Virus record (IMG/VR): IMGVR_UViG_3300034356_000748
Coordinates: 1-42,509 of that record
Strand: one strand, 5' to 3'
Source: a virus
Length of the DNA stretch: 42,509 bases
This document shows positions 18,901-25,118 of the stretch, one piece after another. Numbering within the stretch: position 1 is the stretch's first letter; each line of letters opens with the position of its first letter. A model generated the notes under the pieces. It did not search any database, was not told where the DNA came from, and saw only the letters and a program-made list of their open reading frames with translations. Both the position numbers and the translations under genes were made by a program.

Positions 18901-20639
18901 AGTAACTCAGCTCCTGTTCTGTACTTAATAATCCCTCCATCACTTACAATAAATCTGTCCGTATCAGTAGTAGCATTTACAATGCTGTTTACATATAAGT
19001 TGCCACTAACCTCAAGCTTGTACCCATTGTCTGCTGCTCCAGCACCAATTATTGTGTTGCCATTAGCAAACACTCTAGACACCTGAGTGCCTCCAATAGA
19101 TTGAGCTACTACGCCATCAGTATAGCTGTGTACAGTTGACCTCGGAGAACCGAAGTTATTCATCTGAATTGAATACGTGTACGCAGTCAATCCAATGTTT
19201 GTAAAGTTTACCGTACCACCGGTTGCACTATTGTATTGAAAGTTAAATGTATCAGGACCATAAGACAATGGGCTATCAACTAGTGATGTCGCTCCACTCC
19301 ACATTGGAAGAGTGAAAATCGTACCAGTCCCTGTTACAGGATTAGTTAATGCGTTCTGCTTATTGTTAAATGTATTCCAGTCAGTACTAGATAGATATCC
19401 ATCTGAGCTTGCTCCTGCCTGAGTAATTCCAATTGTGCCAGATCCTGTAATGGTACCACCTGTTAATGGACCACTAGTGCCTACACTTGTTACAGTACCA
19501 ACATTCCAAGTCCTATTAGCAGACAAATTAAAAGTTGTCCCATTAATAGTAAGTGTAGTGGTATTTAAAGCACCATCTGTAATGCCATATCCTGCTAGTG
19601 TAGTAGGCGTACCTGTAATCTTACCCCACGCAAGTGAACTAATCCAAGTAGGATTAGAATAAGTTTGATCTGTACGTACATCACCTACAGTCCACGATCT
19701 GTCAGCACTTAAATCGTATCCGACTCCGTTGATAGTAAGCGTTCTTGTTGCTGGAGGTGCTCCGACATCACTAAATGTAAGCACAACAGCACCGGTGTAT
19801 CCGTTAACGCTGACAACTGCATCGGTATTGTCTACCTTCTGCCAAGTTGATCCATTAAAAATAGCCCAGTCACCTAACTGCCAGTCAGTAATTCCATTAA
19901 GATTGGTGTTACCAGCAACACTTACAACATAGTAATGTCCCTGAACGCCAACTGAACTAGTCAAGGTTGGTGTATTGGTAGCAGCATTCCATGTCCCTTC
20001 GTAAGTTACTCCACCAGCAAGCCCATTTATTTGGTTCTGTACCTTCCCAAATGCAGTAAGAATACTGTCTGTGTCAGTAACAGTACCACCAGTGATATTC
20101 AACCCAGTCAATACTTTACTGATTACAGCCAAATTACTTAACGTAACAGTGGCATTGCCAGGTCCTACAGCAGTAGCCTCACCATTTAACTGAGTTATAT
20201 AGCTACCCTGAGCCTGATACTGAGGGATATTAAGAGTCTTGCCAATATAGGTTGCAGCACCGCTTGTACCAATAGTTGTTAAAGAATCAATAGTATTTAA
20301 ATCCCAAGATCTATTTGCACTTAGATCGTATCCTACAGAGTTAATTGTAATTGTCCTGGTAGCAGGTACATATACCGTAGAATCAAGAGTGCCATTTGCC
20401 TTTAAAAACTGAGAGGAAAGTCCTCCTGCAACAATGAATGAAGAAGATGTAATATTAAATGCACCTAGGTTTACGTTCCCAGTTGCCCCAACGTATGGCA
20501 CAAACTCGTTACCAATTATATCAATTATAGAACCTATCGAAAAGTTCTTAGTGATATTCAAATCCTGTACATCAGTGCCAATTAAAATGTCATTGATTGT
20601 AGGATCTGATAGTATTGGGTATGTACTTATCTTCGCCAT
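15915..20639 (-). CDS. Giant tail fibre with C-terminal S74 self-cleaving chaperone domain
   Basis: 1574 aa, the largest gene here. Residues 1-40 (LIGTDVQDLNITKNFSIGSI) are the probable virion-attachment module. A long series of similar beta segments follows (TLTINGVGYDLSADRSW-type repeats at least five times in residues 90-700), then GNVGIG-type repeats, and an S74 domain at 1476-1574 with SDIKLKENI (Ser1476/Lys1481), GVIAQELEEIFP and a terminal coiled coil. The S74 end folds the trimer and is removed by self-cleavage. It carries its own -7 box upstream. It shares several modules with the 807-aa fibre, so the pair arose by duplication or domain exchange. Confidence 0.88.
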   Translation of the reverse strand: MAKISTYPILSDPTINDILIGTDVQDLNITKNFSIGSIIDIIGNEFVPYVGATGNVNLGAFNITSSSFIVAGGLSSQFLKANGTLDSTVYVPATRTITINSVGYDLSANRSWDLNTIDSLTTIGTSGAATYIGKTLNIPQYQAQGSYITQLNGEATAVGPGNATVTLSNLAVISKVLTGLNITGGTVTDTDSILTAFGKVQNQINGLAGGVTYEGTWNAATNTPTLTSSVGVQGHYYVVSVAGNTNLNGITDWQLGDWAIFNGSTWQKVDNTDAVVSVNGYTGAVVLTFSDVGAPPATRTLTINGVGYDLSADRSWTVGDVRTDQTYSNPTWISSLAWGKITGTPTTLAGYGITDGALNTTTLTINGTTFNLSANRTWNVGTVTSVGTSGPLTGGTITGSGTIGITQAGASSDGYLSSTDWNTFNNKQNALTNPVTGTGTIFTLPMWSGATSLVDSPLSYGPDTFNFQYNSATGGTVNFTNIGLTAYTYSIQMNNFGSPRSTVHSYTDGVVAQSIGGTQVSRVFANGNTIIGAGAADNGYKLEVSGNLYVNSIVNATTDTDRFIVSDGGIIKYRTGAELLSDIGGQSSLTLTTTGTTGPATLIGSTLNIPQYQGGVTSFNTRTGAVTLTSSDVTTALGYTPVTDLRTLTINGETYNLTANRSWTIGVNPSAREVQTYIATASQTTFTVTGGYTVGLLDVFINGVRLTSSDFTATNGTTVVLAVGTMAGNIVDIIKYTSGFTNAVSGSGTTNELAYFTGSTVIASLSTATYPSLTELSYVKGVTSSIQTQLNGKQASGNYVTLDTTQTITSQKTFTTSGSSETMIISHGSGSGIALDISKGGNGEGLRVTKTSGSGNAMTVIGGNFEAPTIVKTGGTSTQYLMANGSVSTLTNPVTGTGTTNYLPKFTGSTTIGNSLVFDNGTNVGIGNATPNRKFLVQEAGTSTSGNVIGVRNDNSTSGAYINFIAGGGNAPSIGAKGNDITFTADGYGGTELLRVTGTGNVGIGTASPEGKLTVEGTSAQPPTSGTTANSLLQLKGSLGNELNIGSNTVAGNYGAYIQASDNNLAVPYQLNLQPNGGNVIIGGYTDAGFKLDVNGTGRFSDGTQGLIIRAYTGTDGWGAIYPVGVTPTTTNYSFIAKSTNVVLNASTSVTLAVSDSGKLTANSTGISVTGAATFSSSVTAQQNNISADGAGVVLQGYIDNNLRIAVRGSGYNSGARGGLFASIGDFSSSITTYANEGLIIRPTSGASYISYRIDTTSYSLIGVAGATSDIITGSALGDLNIRATNSQKILFSTNNGGSAAMTITSGGNVLIGTTTDTGARVRVAGNLTSATLLVRNESNTQSIIGIGNKSWWTGGASDNDAAIGTYSPNMCFFTNNSGTERMRITSEGAFKASNSGDYANSTAAYHELRQGLTNTNIALFTHIGASPYGPEIGFSSSPNNSTNYFLICKAAGASMFIVYSNGNVVNQNGSYGAISDIKLKENITDASPKLNDLLKVKVRNYNLIGEDTKQIGVIAQELEEIFPGLIDSSIDKDKDGNYLGTTTKSVKYSVFVPMLIKAIQELKSELDELKGNN
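16693..16719 (-). repeat. 27-bp direct repeat shared by the two fibre genes (copy 2)
   Basis: Identical to 14243-14269; the flanking bases diverge at once on both sides. Confidence 0.85.
18229..18248 (-). repeat. 20-bp repeat shared by the two fibre genes (copy in giant fibre)
   Basis: Same 20 bases as 15689-15708. Confidence 0.8.
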
Positions 20640-20658
20640 TATCTATTAAGTAATTGAA

Positions 20659-20666
20659 CAAATATA
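20659..20666 (-). promoter_or_regulatory. -7 box TATATTTG upstream of the giant fibre
   Basis: Perfect TAnnTTTG on the minus strand, 19 bp before the ATG at 20639. It overlaps the 3' end of the endolysin gene stop region by a few bases, so the fibre and packaging transcript can start here. Confidence 0.6.
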
Positions 20667-21128
20667 CTAAAGATTAAGGTAAGAAGTCTTACCATTGCTA
20701 CGCACAGCTTTTAACTTTTGCTTTCTGTTTTTTCCTTTAGTATAAGATACATGTACCCAGTCAGGGTTTTTGTCAGTACCAAACTCCCAAATCAATTGGT
20801 CGAAATTAAGATTGTCCTTGATGAAATTATAAACGTCAGCATTAGTAACTCCACTGCTGCTACCATCCATGTCGATGTCAATCGCTTCTCCCTTACAATG
20901 CTGAGAGGATGAACTCCCCTTAATGAATTTATTAAGAGCCTCTGATCTGTACCCAGAGCTAATATGAATAGGAACTCCAAAGTGTAAACGGATAGGCTCG
21001 AATACTTTCTCAGCTAGTAGCTTAAAATTTTCTAAGTGCTCGGCAGTAGGATTATTGTCAATGCCGTTACGTTTTGCAGAGTCACTTCTAGTAAGCTCTG
21101 ACAGATTTAAGTGTTGACTAATTTTCAT
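20667..21128 (-). CDS. Endolysin, peptidase M15 family (D-Ala-D-Ala carboxypeptidase-like)
   Basis: 153 aa. It has the metal-site layout of M15_3 peptidases: ISSGYRSEALN (56-66), SQHCKGEAIDID with His77 and Asp84, and DWVHVSY with His126 as the third zinc ligand. It should cut peptide bonds of peptidoglycan to release progeny. No signal peptide, so it needs the holin candidate upstream. It is the last gene of a lysis block with a lipoprotein, a membrane coiled-coil protein and a two-TM protein, separated by 5 bp from the lipoprotein gene. Confidence 0.88.
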   Translation of the reverse strand: MKISQHLNLSELTRSDSAKRNGIDNNPTAEHLENFKLLAEKVFEPIRLHFGVPIHISSGYRSEALNKFIKGSSSSQHCKGEAIDIDMDGSSSGVTNADVYNFIKDNLNFDQLIWEFGTDKNPDWVHVSYTKGKNRKQKLKAVRSNGKTSYLNL

Positions 21129-21133
21129 TTACT

Positions 21134-21493
21134 TTAGTTGTTAAGTGAATCTAATCCAACAGAATCTATGGTTATTTTTTTCTTTCCCCAAAAATTCTTT
21201 TCTTCTTTAATGAAAATAGTATCTCTAATATAAACAATTGTTTTTTCAGCCTTAGCCAACTCAACTGCTTTCTTTGCTACAACAACCTCAATTTTTAGAG
21301 TTTCAATTTTCTTTTCTACTTTCTCAACTAACTTAGTAAACTGCTTGTCTGACTTAGGCAATGTAATAGTAGCTTGCTTAAAGAGACTATCACTTTTAAC
21401 AAATAAGCTATCCGTTAATTGCTCTTCAATTACCTCTTCTTCTTTACCACAAGAAGCCAAAACAACTAGAAATAAAATAAATAAATATTTCAT
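21134..21493 (-). CDS. Lipoprotein, candidate outer spanin
   Basis: 119 aa. Signal peptide MKYLFILFLVVLASC with lipobox LASC, Cys15 being the lipid site. After it comes GKEEE, matching the K-(D/E)-(D/E) type export signal described for surface lipoproteins in Flavobacteriia. The rest is a charged coiled coil (SDKQFTKLVEKVEKKIETLK) and ends in a Phe/Trp-containing basic segment. Placed between an inner-membrane coiled-coil protein (1 bp gap) and the endolysin, it fits an o-spanin in a two-gene spanin pair. A surface-exclusion lipoprotein is the alternative. Confidence 0.6.
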   Translation of the reverse strand: MKYLFILFLVVLASCGKEEEVIEEQLTDSLFVKSDSLFKQATITLPKSDKQFTKLVEKVEKKIETLKIEVVVAKKAVELAKAEKTIVYIRDTIFIKEEKNFWGKKKITIDSVGLDSLNN

Positions 21494-21494
21494 C

Positions 21495-21782
21495 TTATTT
21501 GATTTTACCTAGCTCCTGTAAGGTTGTCAATTTAGCAAGTGAAGCAGACAACAAAGAATCGGATCTCTTTAAATTCATTGTTGCATTGTCCATCTTCAAT
21601 TCTAACGCATCAATTTTCAATCCCTGCTTTTCGATTTGACTTGTGTAATTGATTTTACCATCAATATACAAGTAGCCGATTGCAATAATCACAAGGAATA
21701 GCATCCCTTTTACAGGCTCTTTTGCAAATTCCGCAAAGCTAATTGGTAATGGGTTAGCCTTGATTTCTTTTTCCTCACTCAT
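21495..21782 (-). CDS. Membrane-anchored coiled-coil protein, candidate inner spanin
   Basis: 95 aa. A short cytosolic N-terminus, one membrane segment at about 27-45 (GMLFLVIIAIGYLYIDGK), then a long periplasmic coiled coil (LKIDALELKMDNATMNLKRS). This is the shape of Rz-type i-spanins. Its start overlaps the holin candidate by 8 bases and it is followed at once by the lipoprotein gene, so the two could bridge inner and outer membranes. Assigned by topology and neighbours. Confidence 0.6.
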   Translation of the reverse strand: MSEEKEIKANPLPISFAEFAKEPVKGMLFLVIIAIGYLYIDGKINYTSQIEKQGLKIDALELKMDNATMNLKRSDSLLSASLAKLTTLQELGKIK

Positions 21783-22020
21783 TTTCTTCTTTTTTTAATG
21801 GGTTTTTAAATATTTTTTCAGCAGCACTAATGCCCAATGCGGCAGCAGACAAAGCAGCTACCGAGTATACTAAAGCCTCAGAGGGTTCATTAATCGCATC
21901 ATGGTTGGCGTAAAGAGTATAGCATAATGCTACTGCGCTAAACACACCAACAAATCTTTTACTTGAAGCTTGTCCATTCTCAGACAAGAATCCTGATGCC
22001 CATTCAAAAAATTTTTTCAT
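21775..22020 (-). CDS. Holin candidate (two membrane segments)
   Basis: 81 aa with two hydrophobic stretches, about 23-40 (FVGVFSAVALCYTLYA) and 48-66 (ALVYSVAALSAAALGISAA), and a charged C-terminus (KNPLKKEENE). Small two-TM proteins beside an endolysin usually form the lysis pore. Its ATG overlaps the stop of the 40-aa basic gene (ATGA) and its end overlaps the spanin candidate, so the lysis genes are coupled. Confidence 0.6.
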   Translation of the reverse strand: MKKFFEWASGFLSENGQASSKRFVGVFSAVALCYTLYANHDAINEPSEALVYSVAALSAAALGISAAEKIFKNPLKKEENE

Positions 22021-22139
22021 CTTCCTTGTCCCCTATATTTTTTTGGTTTAGGATTATACTTACCATATGATTTTTTAGCAACACCGGTTCTCTTTTTACC
22101 GAAGCTAATTTTTCTTGCACTTGCAACTGCCTTTGCCAT
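22017..22139 (-). CDS. Small basic protein (40 aa)
   Basis: Encodes MAKAVASARKISFGKKRTGV followed by AKKSYGKYNPKPKKYRGQGR. It is held between two real genes by TAATG at its start and ATGA at its end, with no leftover bases, which is strong support for a gene this short. Eleven Lys and five Arg; no hydrophobic core. Possibly a nucleic-acid-binding or minor virion peptide; unknown. Confidence 0.75.
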   Translation of the reverse strand: MAKAVASARKISFGKKRTGVAKKSYGKYNPKPKKYRGQGR

Positions 22140-22426
22140 TATCCTTTTAGTGTTTCAAAAATAACTTTTAATGCCCCGGCCCCAACAAGTGTCACAAGAG
22201 CATAAAAATAATTCTTGTATTTTTTTAATTCAGACTTTAATTCATACACCTCTTTCTTCATTGTTCTCAAGTCTCCAATCATTCCATTAGAGTCTCTGTC
22301 AATTGGATTACCCGAAAGTAAAGTGTGCATGTCTTTAACAATAGCTTTAACCTCAGCTACGTCATTCTTTAACGCATCCAATTCAGCTGCCATATAATCA
22401 AGCCTATTGTTTTCCTGAGGATTCAT
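22139..22426 (-). CDS. Coiled-coil protein with C-terminal membrane anchor (XhlA-like)
   Basis: 95 aa. Residues 8-70 are a charged coiled coil (MAAELDALKNDVAEVKAIVK), followed by one membrane segment at about 73-90 (YFYALVTLVGAGALKVIF). This layout is that of haemolysin XhlA-type lysis helpers. It lies at the upstream end of the lysis block and may assist the holin; the assignment is by topology. Confidence 0.55.
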   Translation of the reverse strand: MNPQENNRLDYMAAELDALKNDVAEVKAIVKDMHTLLSGNPIDRDSNGMIGDLRTMKKEVYELKSELKKYKNYFYALVTLVGAGALKVIFETLKG

Positions 22427-22684
22427 TTACCAAAGAGCTACAATATTGTTAGCTGTTGTGTCAGTAGCGAATACTCTAATTACCTGGAAGGTAGTAACAA
22501 ATGCATTTGGTACGTTTGTAAATGTAATGTCATCTCCTCCTGCTGTTAGTACTCGAAGGATTCCTCCAGTCCCTACGTATAATATGCATCCCTCCACTGC
22601 TCCATTTCCAGGATTTGGAATGTCAACAGTATCACTCTTGGTTACTACTGCTGCTCTTGATTGTTGTAATTTTTGATATGCCAT
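22427..22684 (-). CDS. Small beta-rich virion-type protein
   Basis: 85 aa beginning MAYQKLQQSRAAVVTKSDTV, with IPNPGNGAVEGCILYVGTGG in the middle. Proteins of this pattern are common in cyanophage and environmental phage genomes as small structural or decoration proteins. No signal peptide or catalytic motif. It abuts the XhlA-like gene with no gap. Role unproven. Confidence 0.6.
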   Translation of the reverse strand: MAYQKLQQSRAAVVTKSDTVDIPNPGNGAVEGCILYVGTGGILRVLTAGGDDITFTNVPNAFVTTFQVIRVFATDTTANNIVALW

Positions 22685-22695
22685 GATCTTATTTA

Positions 22696-22854
22696 TTAAT
22701 CTTCATTATATGGGAACGCACGATTAAGTGCATCTTTTCTTTTTCCGCAGCCACAATCTTTTCCTGCGGCCTTAGCAACAGTTTCAACTACCTTCTTGAT
22801 GCCAGTAGCTGTAGTTACTTTATCGATGGTATCACCTAGTCCTTTACTTTTCAT
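22696..22854 (-). CDS. Small Cys-containing conserved phage protein
   Basis: 52 aa from ATG 22854 (MKSKGLGDTIDKVTTATGIK); a longer frame would need a TTG start. After a helical half it carries KDCGCGKRKDALNRAFPYNE, with a CGC pair that could bind metal in a dimer. This short protein recurs in phage genomes; function is not known to me. Confidence 0.65.
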   Translation of the reverse strand: MKSKGLGDTIDKVTTATGIKKVVETVAKAAGKDCGCGKRKDALNRAFPYNED

Positions 22855-22924
22855 GTTCTTTATAAGAAAGAATGGCACCAACCAATTAAGACTGATGCCG
22901 CTCTTTATGATTTAGATGAATAAT

Positions 22925-23326
22925 TTATTCAACTTCTTCAGCAGATTGCTCGGCTTCAATACTCTCAACCCATCCTGCTAAGAACTTAAAGTTCTCAATA
23001 CCTTCACTTGAGAAAGTAAACTGATAGAATTCAAATGTCTCATCAAGTAATGCTTTCATGTCCTTAGACATAGCCTTGATTCCATCCTTAGTGAACTTAT
23101 ATTCACCCTTCTCATTCAGCTCCAACACACCATTTGATTCAGTGTGAGCATGATCAAGACGAATGTCTTCACGCTTCTCATTGTACTCTTCAAATAGAGG
23201 CTTGATCTTATCTACAATCTTTTTAATCTTAGCCTCTGCCTTGCTACCTTTCTCAGTAGGAGTTACGTTCAACACTCGAACTAGCTCCAATAATTCTGCA
23301 TTTGTTTTGGTTACTTTCTGTGCCAT
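22925..23326 (-). CDS. Acidic helical phage protein, unknown function
   Basis: 133 aa from ATG 23326 (MAQKVTKTNAELLELVRVLN). A TTG-started extension into the upstream promoter is rejected. Strongly helical and acidic (KIKPLFEEYNEKREDIRLDH, SIEAEQSAEEVE). A -7 box lies 22 bp before the ATG, so it begins a transcript that continues into the small protein and lysis genes. Possibly an assembly or chaperone-type factor; unrecognised. Confidence 0.65.
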   Translation of the reverse strand: MAQKVTKTNAELLELVRVLNVTPTEKGSKAEAKIKKIVDKIKPLFEEYNEKREDIRLDHAHTESNGVLELNEKGEYKFTKDGIKAMSKDMKALLDETFEFYQFTFSSEGIENFKFLAGWVESIEAEQSAEEVE

Positions 23327-23348
23327 TTGATTTAATTTTAATGATGAA

Positions 23349-23356
23349 CAAATATA
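23349..23356 (-). promoter_or_regulatory. -7 box TATATTTG before the 22925-23326 gene
   Basis: Perfect TAnnTTTG on the minus strand at the end of the preceding gene, 22 bp before the ATG. No TTTG at the -33 distance. Confidence 0.5.
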
Positions 23357-23357
23357 G

Positions 23358-23693
23358 TTAAACTTTAGAAATTCTTTTACCCATGCCAACTCTACTTTTC
23401 TCTGCCTTCTTTGCAGCAAGCTTTGCTGGACTTATTTCACTCTTAGTCTTTGGTGTCTCTGATGATACCCTATTGGTTGGTCGGCAGTACTCATTACGCC
23501 CACCAGCCCCACAGGCTTTACCACTCTTAGTATCTTGCCACTTCTCTTCTTCCCATCTTTTTAGACTAGAACCCTTCTCAGACTTAGTAACACTGCCAGA
23601 TGCCTTACGACACTTAGCAATAGCTTGAGATGCCCTAGCAGAAGGGAACACATCATACGATGCCTTTACCTTTTTGTAGCAAGCGTCTTTCAT
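23358..23693 (-). CDS. Small basic protein of a family shared with large DNA viruses (DUF5872-like)
   Basis: 111 aa. The start MKDACYKKVKASYDVFPSAR, then ASQAIAKCRKASGS, matches the short 'DACYxKVKxxYxVxPSAYASxAxxKCRK' motif that I associate with DUF5872 of environmental phages and giant viruses. Then GKACGAGGRNEYCRPTNRVS and a basic tail (AAKKAEKSRVGMGKRISK). Cysteine spacing suggests metal binding. It overlaps its upstream neighbour as TGATG. Function unknown. Confidence 0.6.
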   Translation of the reverse strand: MKDACYKKVKASYDVFPSARASQAIAKCRKASGSVTKSEKGSSLKRWEEEKWQDTKSGKACGAGGRNEYCRPTNRVSSETPKTKSEISPAKLAAKKAEKSRVGMGKRISKV

Positions 23694-23983
23694 CAGTACT
23701 TACCTCTCTTACTCTTAGGTGATGATTGAGTAGATCCTCCAGGACCTGCCCATAAGTTCTTACATGCCCAGTACTTAGCAGATAATTTATCTGTAGCACT
23801 ATCGCATTTATGACGAGCCTTAAATGAAGACCGTGCCGCTGCCGAATAGTTATGACCATAACCCTCAGCACCAAAGTGAATTAGCTTCTCTTGTCCATTA
23901 GCACAAGCTTTAACCATTCTCTTCTTGCCGGGCCTGTCAGAGGCAACGACACGATTACATTTCATCTTTGACTTCTCAGCCAT
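23693..23983 (-). CDS. Basic Cys/His protein of environmental phages
   Basis: 96 aa. Start MAEKSKMKCNRVVASDRPGK; central LIHFGAEGYGHNYSAAARSS; then FKARHKCDSATDKLSAKYWA and CKNLWAGPGG. Four cysteines (about 9, 27, 60, 74) and several histidines could hold a metal ion. The protein is strongly basic and is often found beside the previous gene in phages. I know of no proven function. Confidence 0.6.
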   Translation of the reverse strand: MAEKSKMKCNRVVASDRPGKKRMVKACANGQEKLIHFGAEGYGHNYSAAARSSFKARHKCDSATDKLSAKYWACKNLWAGPGGSTQSSPKSKRGKY

Positions 23984-23985
23984 AA

Positions 23986-24111
23986 TTACTTTTTCTTCTT
24001 AGCTACAGCTTTTTTTACTGCTTTCTTAGCTACAGCTTTAGCAGCTTTCATAGCCATTGCTTTCTTTGGTCCAGATAGGACTGCGGCTTTGGGCATACCC
24101 ATGGCCATCAT
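23986..24111 (-). CDS. Histone H1-like Lys/Ala-rich protein (41 aa)
   Basis: Starts MMAMGMPKAAVLSGPKKAMA and ends in alternating MKAAKAVAKKAVKKAVAKKK, the composition of the H1/HU-tail-like DNA-binding peptides of bacteria. The ATG at 24111 has a perfect AAAGGAG five bases upstream, rare in this genome; an alternative ATG at 24126 would add MKGDQ and bury that site. It is the first gene of the leftward late block. Probable role is DNA compaction or charge neutralisation in the head; inferred from composition. Confidence 0.7.
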   Translation of the reverse strand: MMAMGMPKAAVLSGPKKAMAMKAAKAVAKKAVKKAVAKKKK

Positions 24112-24175
24112 TTGATCTCCTTTCATTTTTTCTTTGGTTTGTAAGAGGTTACGTATTCTTATTGTTTAAATGTAA

Positions 24176-24183
24176 TACCTTTG
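24176..24183 (+). promoter_or_regulatory. -7 box TACCTTTG for the regulator gene
   Basis: Perfect TAnnTTTG on the plus strand, 21 bp before the ATG at 24205. It supports the ATG start over the TTG at 24181, which lies inside the box. Confidence 0.6.
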
Positions 24184-24204
24184 TTTACAAATGTAATAAT
24201 AAAA

Positions 24205-24681
24205 ATGAAATCAAATAAAAGAGACTACCTGAAATTCTGGAAAGTAATCCGTGAATACTTTAAGGTAAGGCACAATCTCAGCCAAGCAGATCTAGACATG
24301 CTGCTATACCTATACTCAGAACGATACTTCAATATTACCACGTTCAGAGAATATGAAAAAATATTTGTCTGGGATAAAAAAAGATTCTATCGCCTCATAA
24401 ATGAAGGATGGATTGAGCTATTTGCAAGCAGACAGAAGGGTAGACCTGCCATGAGATCTAAGGCACTATACTCCTTGTCCTATAAAGCAAAGCGAATGAT
24501 TAACTCAATCTACAAAAAGTTGGAGGGAGAAGAGATTCCTGAGACAATGTGTAACAATCCTATGTTCAAGAAGAACGTAAGATTCTCAGACAAAGTCTAC
24601 AGGAATATGATTATTACTATGAATCAGGAATTAAAAGAGAATAGACTTACAGGACAAGAACTACGTCACGTTCCTGAATAA
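24205..24681 (+). CDS. Winged-helix transcriptional regulator (putative)
   Basis: 158 aa from ATG 24205 (MKSNKRDYLKFWKVIREYFK). Residues 24-95 have the MarR/PadR-like order: LSQADLDMLLYLYSERYFNI, a recognition-helix-like WDKKRFYRLINEGWIELF, and a wing ending ALYSLSYKAKRMINSIYK. Cytosolic DNA-binding role expected. It is the only rightward gene among leftward late genes and has its own promoter. Its last 35 bases overlap, tail to tail, the GroES-like gene on the other strand, so the two transcripts are partly antisense. May control the switch to late expression; inferred. Confidence 0.65.
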   Translation: MKSNKRDYLKFWKVIREYFKVRHNLSQADLDMLLYLYSERYFNITTFREYEKIFVWDKKRFYRLINEGWIELFASRQKGRPAMRSKALYSLSYKAKRMINSIYKKLEGEEIPETMCNNPMFKKNVRFSDKVYRNMIITMNQELKENRLTGQELRHVPE

Positions 24682-24904
24682 TTACGCAGTGCTCATCATT
24701 AATGATCATTACGTAGCTATTCGCCTTATCGTAGTACACATCATCCCCAGCCTTAATGTTGTGAACGTCTGTGCCTGAGTTGATTACTACTCCACGCTTG
24801 TAGCGTAATTGATTGGTATCCTCCCCAGATAAAATTAATCCTGAAGAAGTCTTAACTTCCTCGTCAATAGATTTGATTATAATGTTTTTTCCTATCGCCT
24901 TCAT
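24647..24904 (-). CDS. groES: Phage GroES-like co-chaperonin
   Basis: 85 aa. Aligns along its length with GroES: an N-terminal strand (MKAIGKNIIIKSIDEEVKTS), a mobile loop with SGLILSGEDTNQLRYKRGVV in place of the GGIVL segment (Leu-Ile-Leu hydrophobic tripeptide kept), NIKAGDDVYYDK for the VKVGDxVxF strand, and an end CVIIQERDVVLVL like EVLIMSESDILAIV. The roof hairpin is about eight residues shorter than in E. coli. Forms the lid for a GroEL ring, most likely the phage one at 27491-29104. It has a promoter of its own. Confidence 0.85.
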   Translation of the reverse strand: MKAIGKNIIIKSIDEEVKTSSGLILSGEDTNQLRYKRGVVINSGTDVHNIKAGDDVYYDKANSYVMIINDEHCVIIQERDVVLVL

Positions 24905-24918
24905 GCGTATTTTTTTTA

Positions 24919-24949
24919 CAAAGATAGTTATGTAAAGACCAGAAACAAG
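24919..24949 (-). promoter_or_regulatory. Promoter of the GroES-like gene
   Basis: On the minus strand CTTG, 19 bases, TATCTTTG (24926-24919); the -7 box is perfect and the -33 box has one mismatch. It lies 14 bp before the ATG at 24904. Confidence 0.65.
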
Positions 24950-25032
24950 ATGCTAGAAACAACTACCCCGAATACAACCCCTATCAGAAGTCCATCTATG
25001 AAGTTCCGATAATCTCTTTCATTTAGTGCCAT
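24928..25032 (-). CDS. Single-membrane-segment small protein (34 aa)
   Basis: MALNERDYRNFIDGLLIGVV followed by FGVVVSSILFLVFT: a short charged head and one long membrane segment. It starts at ATG 25032, shortly upstream of the GroES-like gene, and its end overlaps that gene's promoter. A longer frame extending to 25371 is antisense to the phosphoesterase and is rejected. Function unknown. Confidence 0.55.
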   Translation of the reverse strand: MALNERDYRNFIDGLLIGVVFGVVVSSILFLVFT

Positions 25033-25067
25033 AAGATTATTTTTATGTGTCCAATATAACAAAGGAA

Positions 25068-25097
25068 TTTGAAAAATAAAAAATAATAGTAACTTTA
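25068..25097 (+). promoter_or_regulatory. Promoter of the phosphoesterase operon
   Basis: TTTG (25068-25071), 18 bases, TAACTTTA (25090-25097), close to the Bacteroidetes consensus with one mismatch at the last -7 base. It lies 21 bp before ATG 25119. Confidence 0.6.
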
Positions 25098-25118
25098 TGG
25101 ACAACAAATAAGCTTCTG

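Noticed and set aside
16412-19932. Several 60-110 codon frames opposite or shifted within the giant fibre gene
   Set aside because: They follow the repeat pattern of the fibre coding strand, have low-complexity Val/Pro content, and no leaders or coupling; shadows of the fibre gene.
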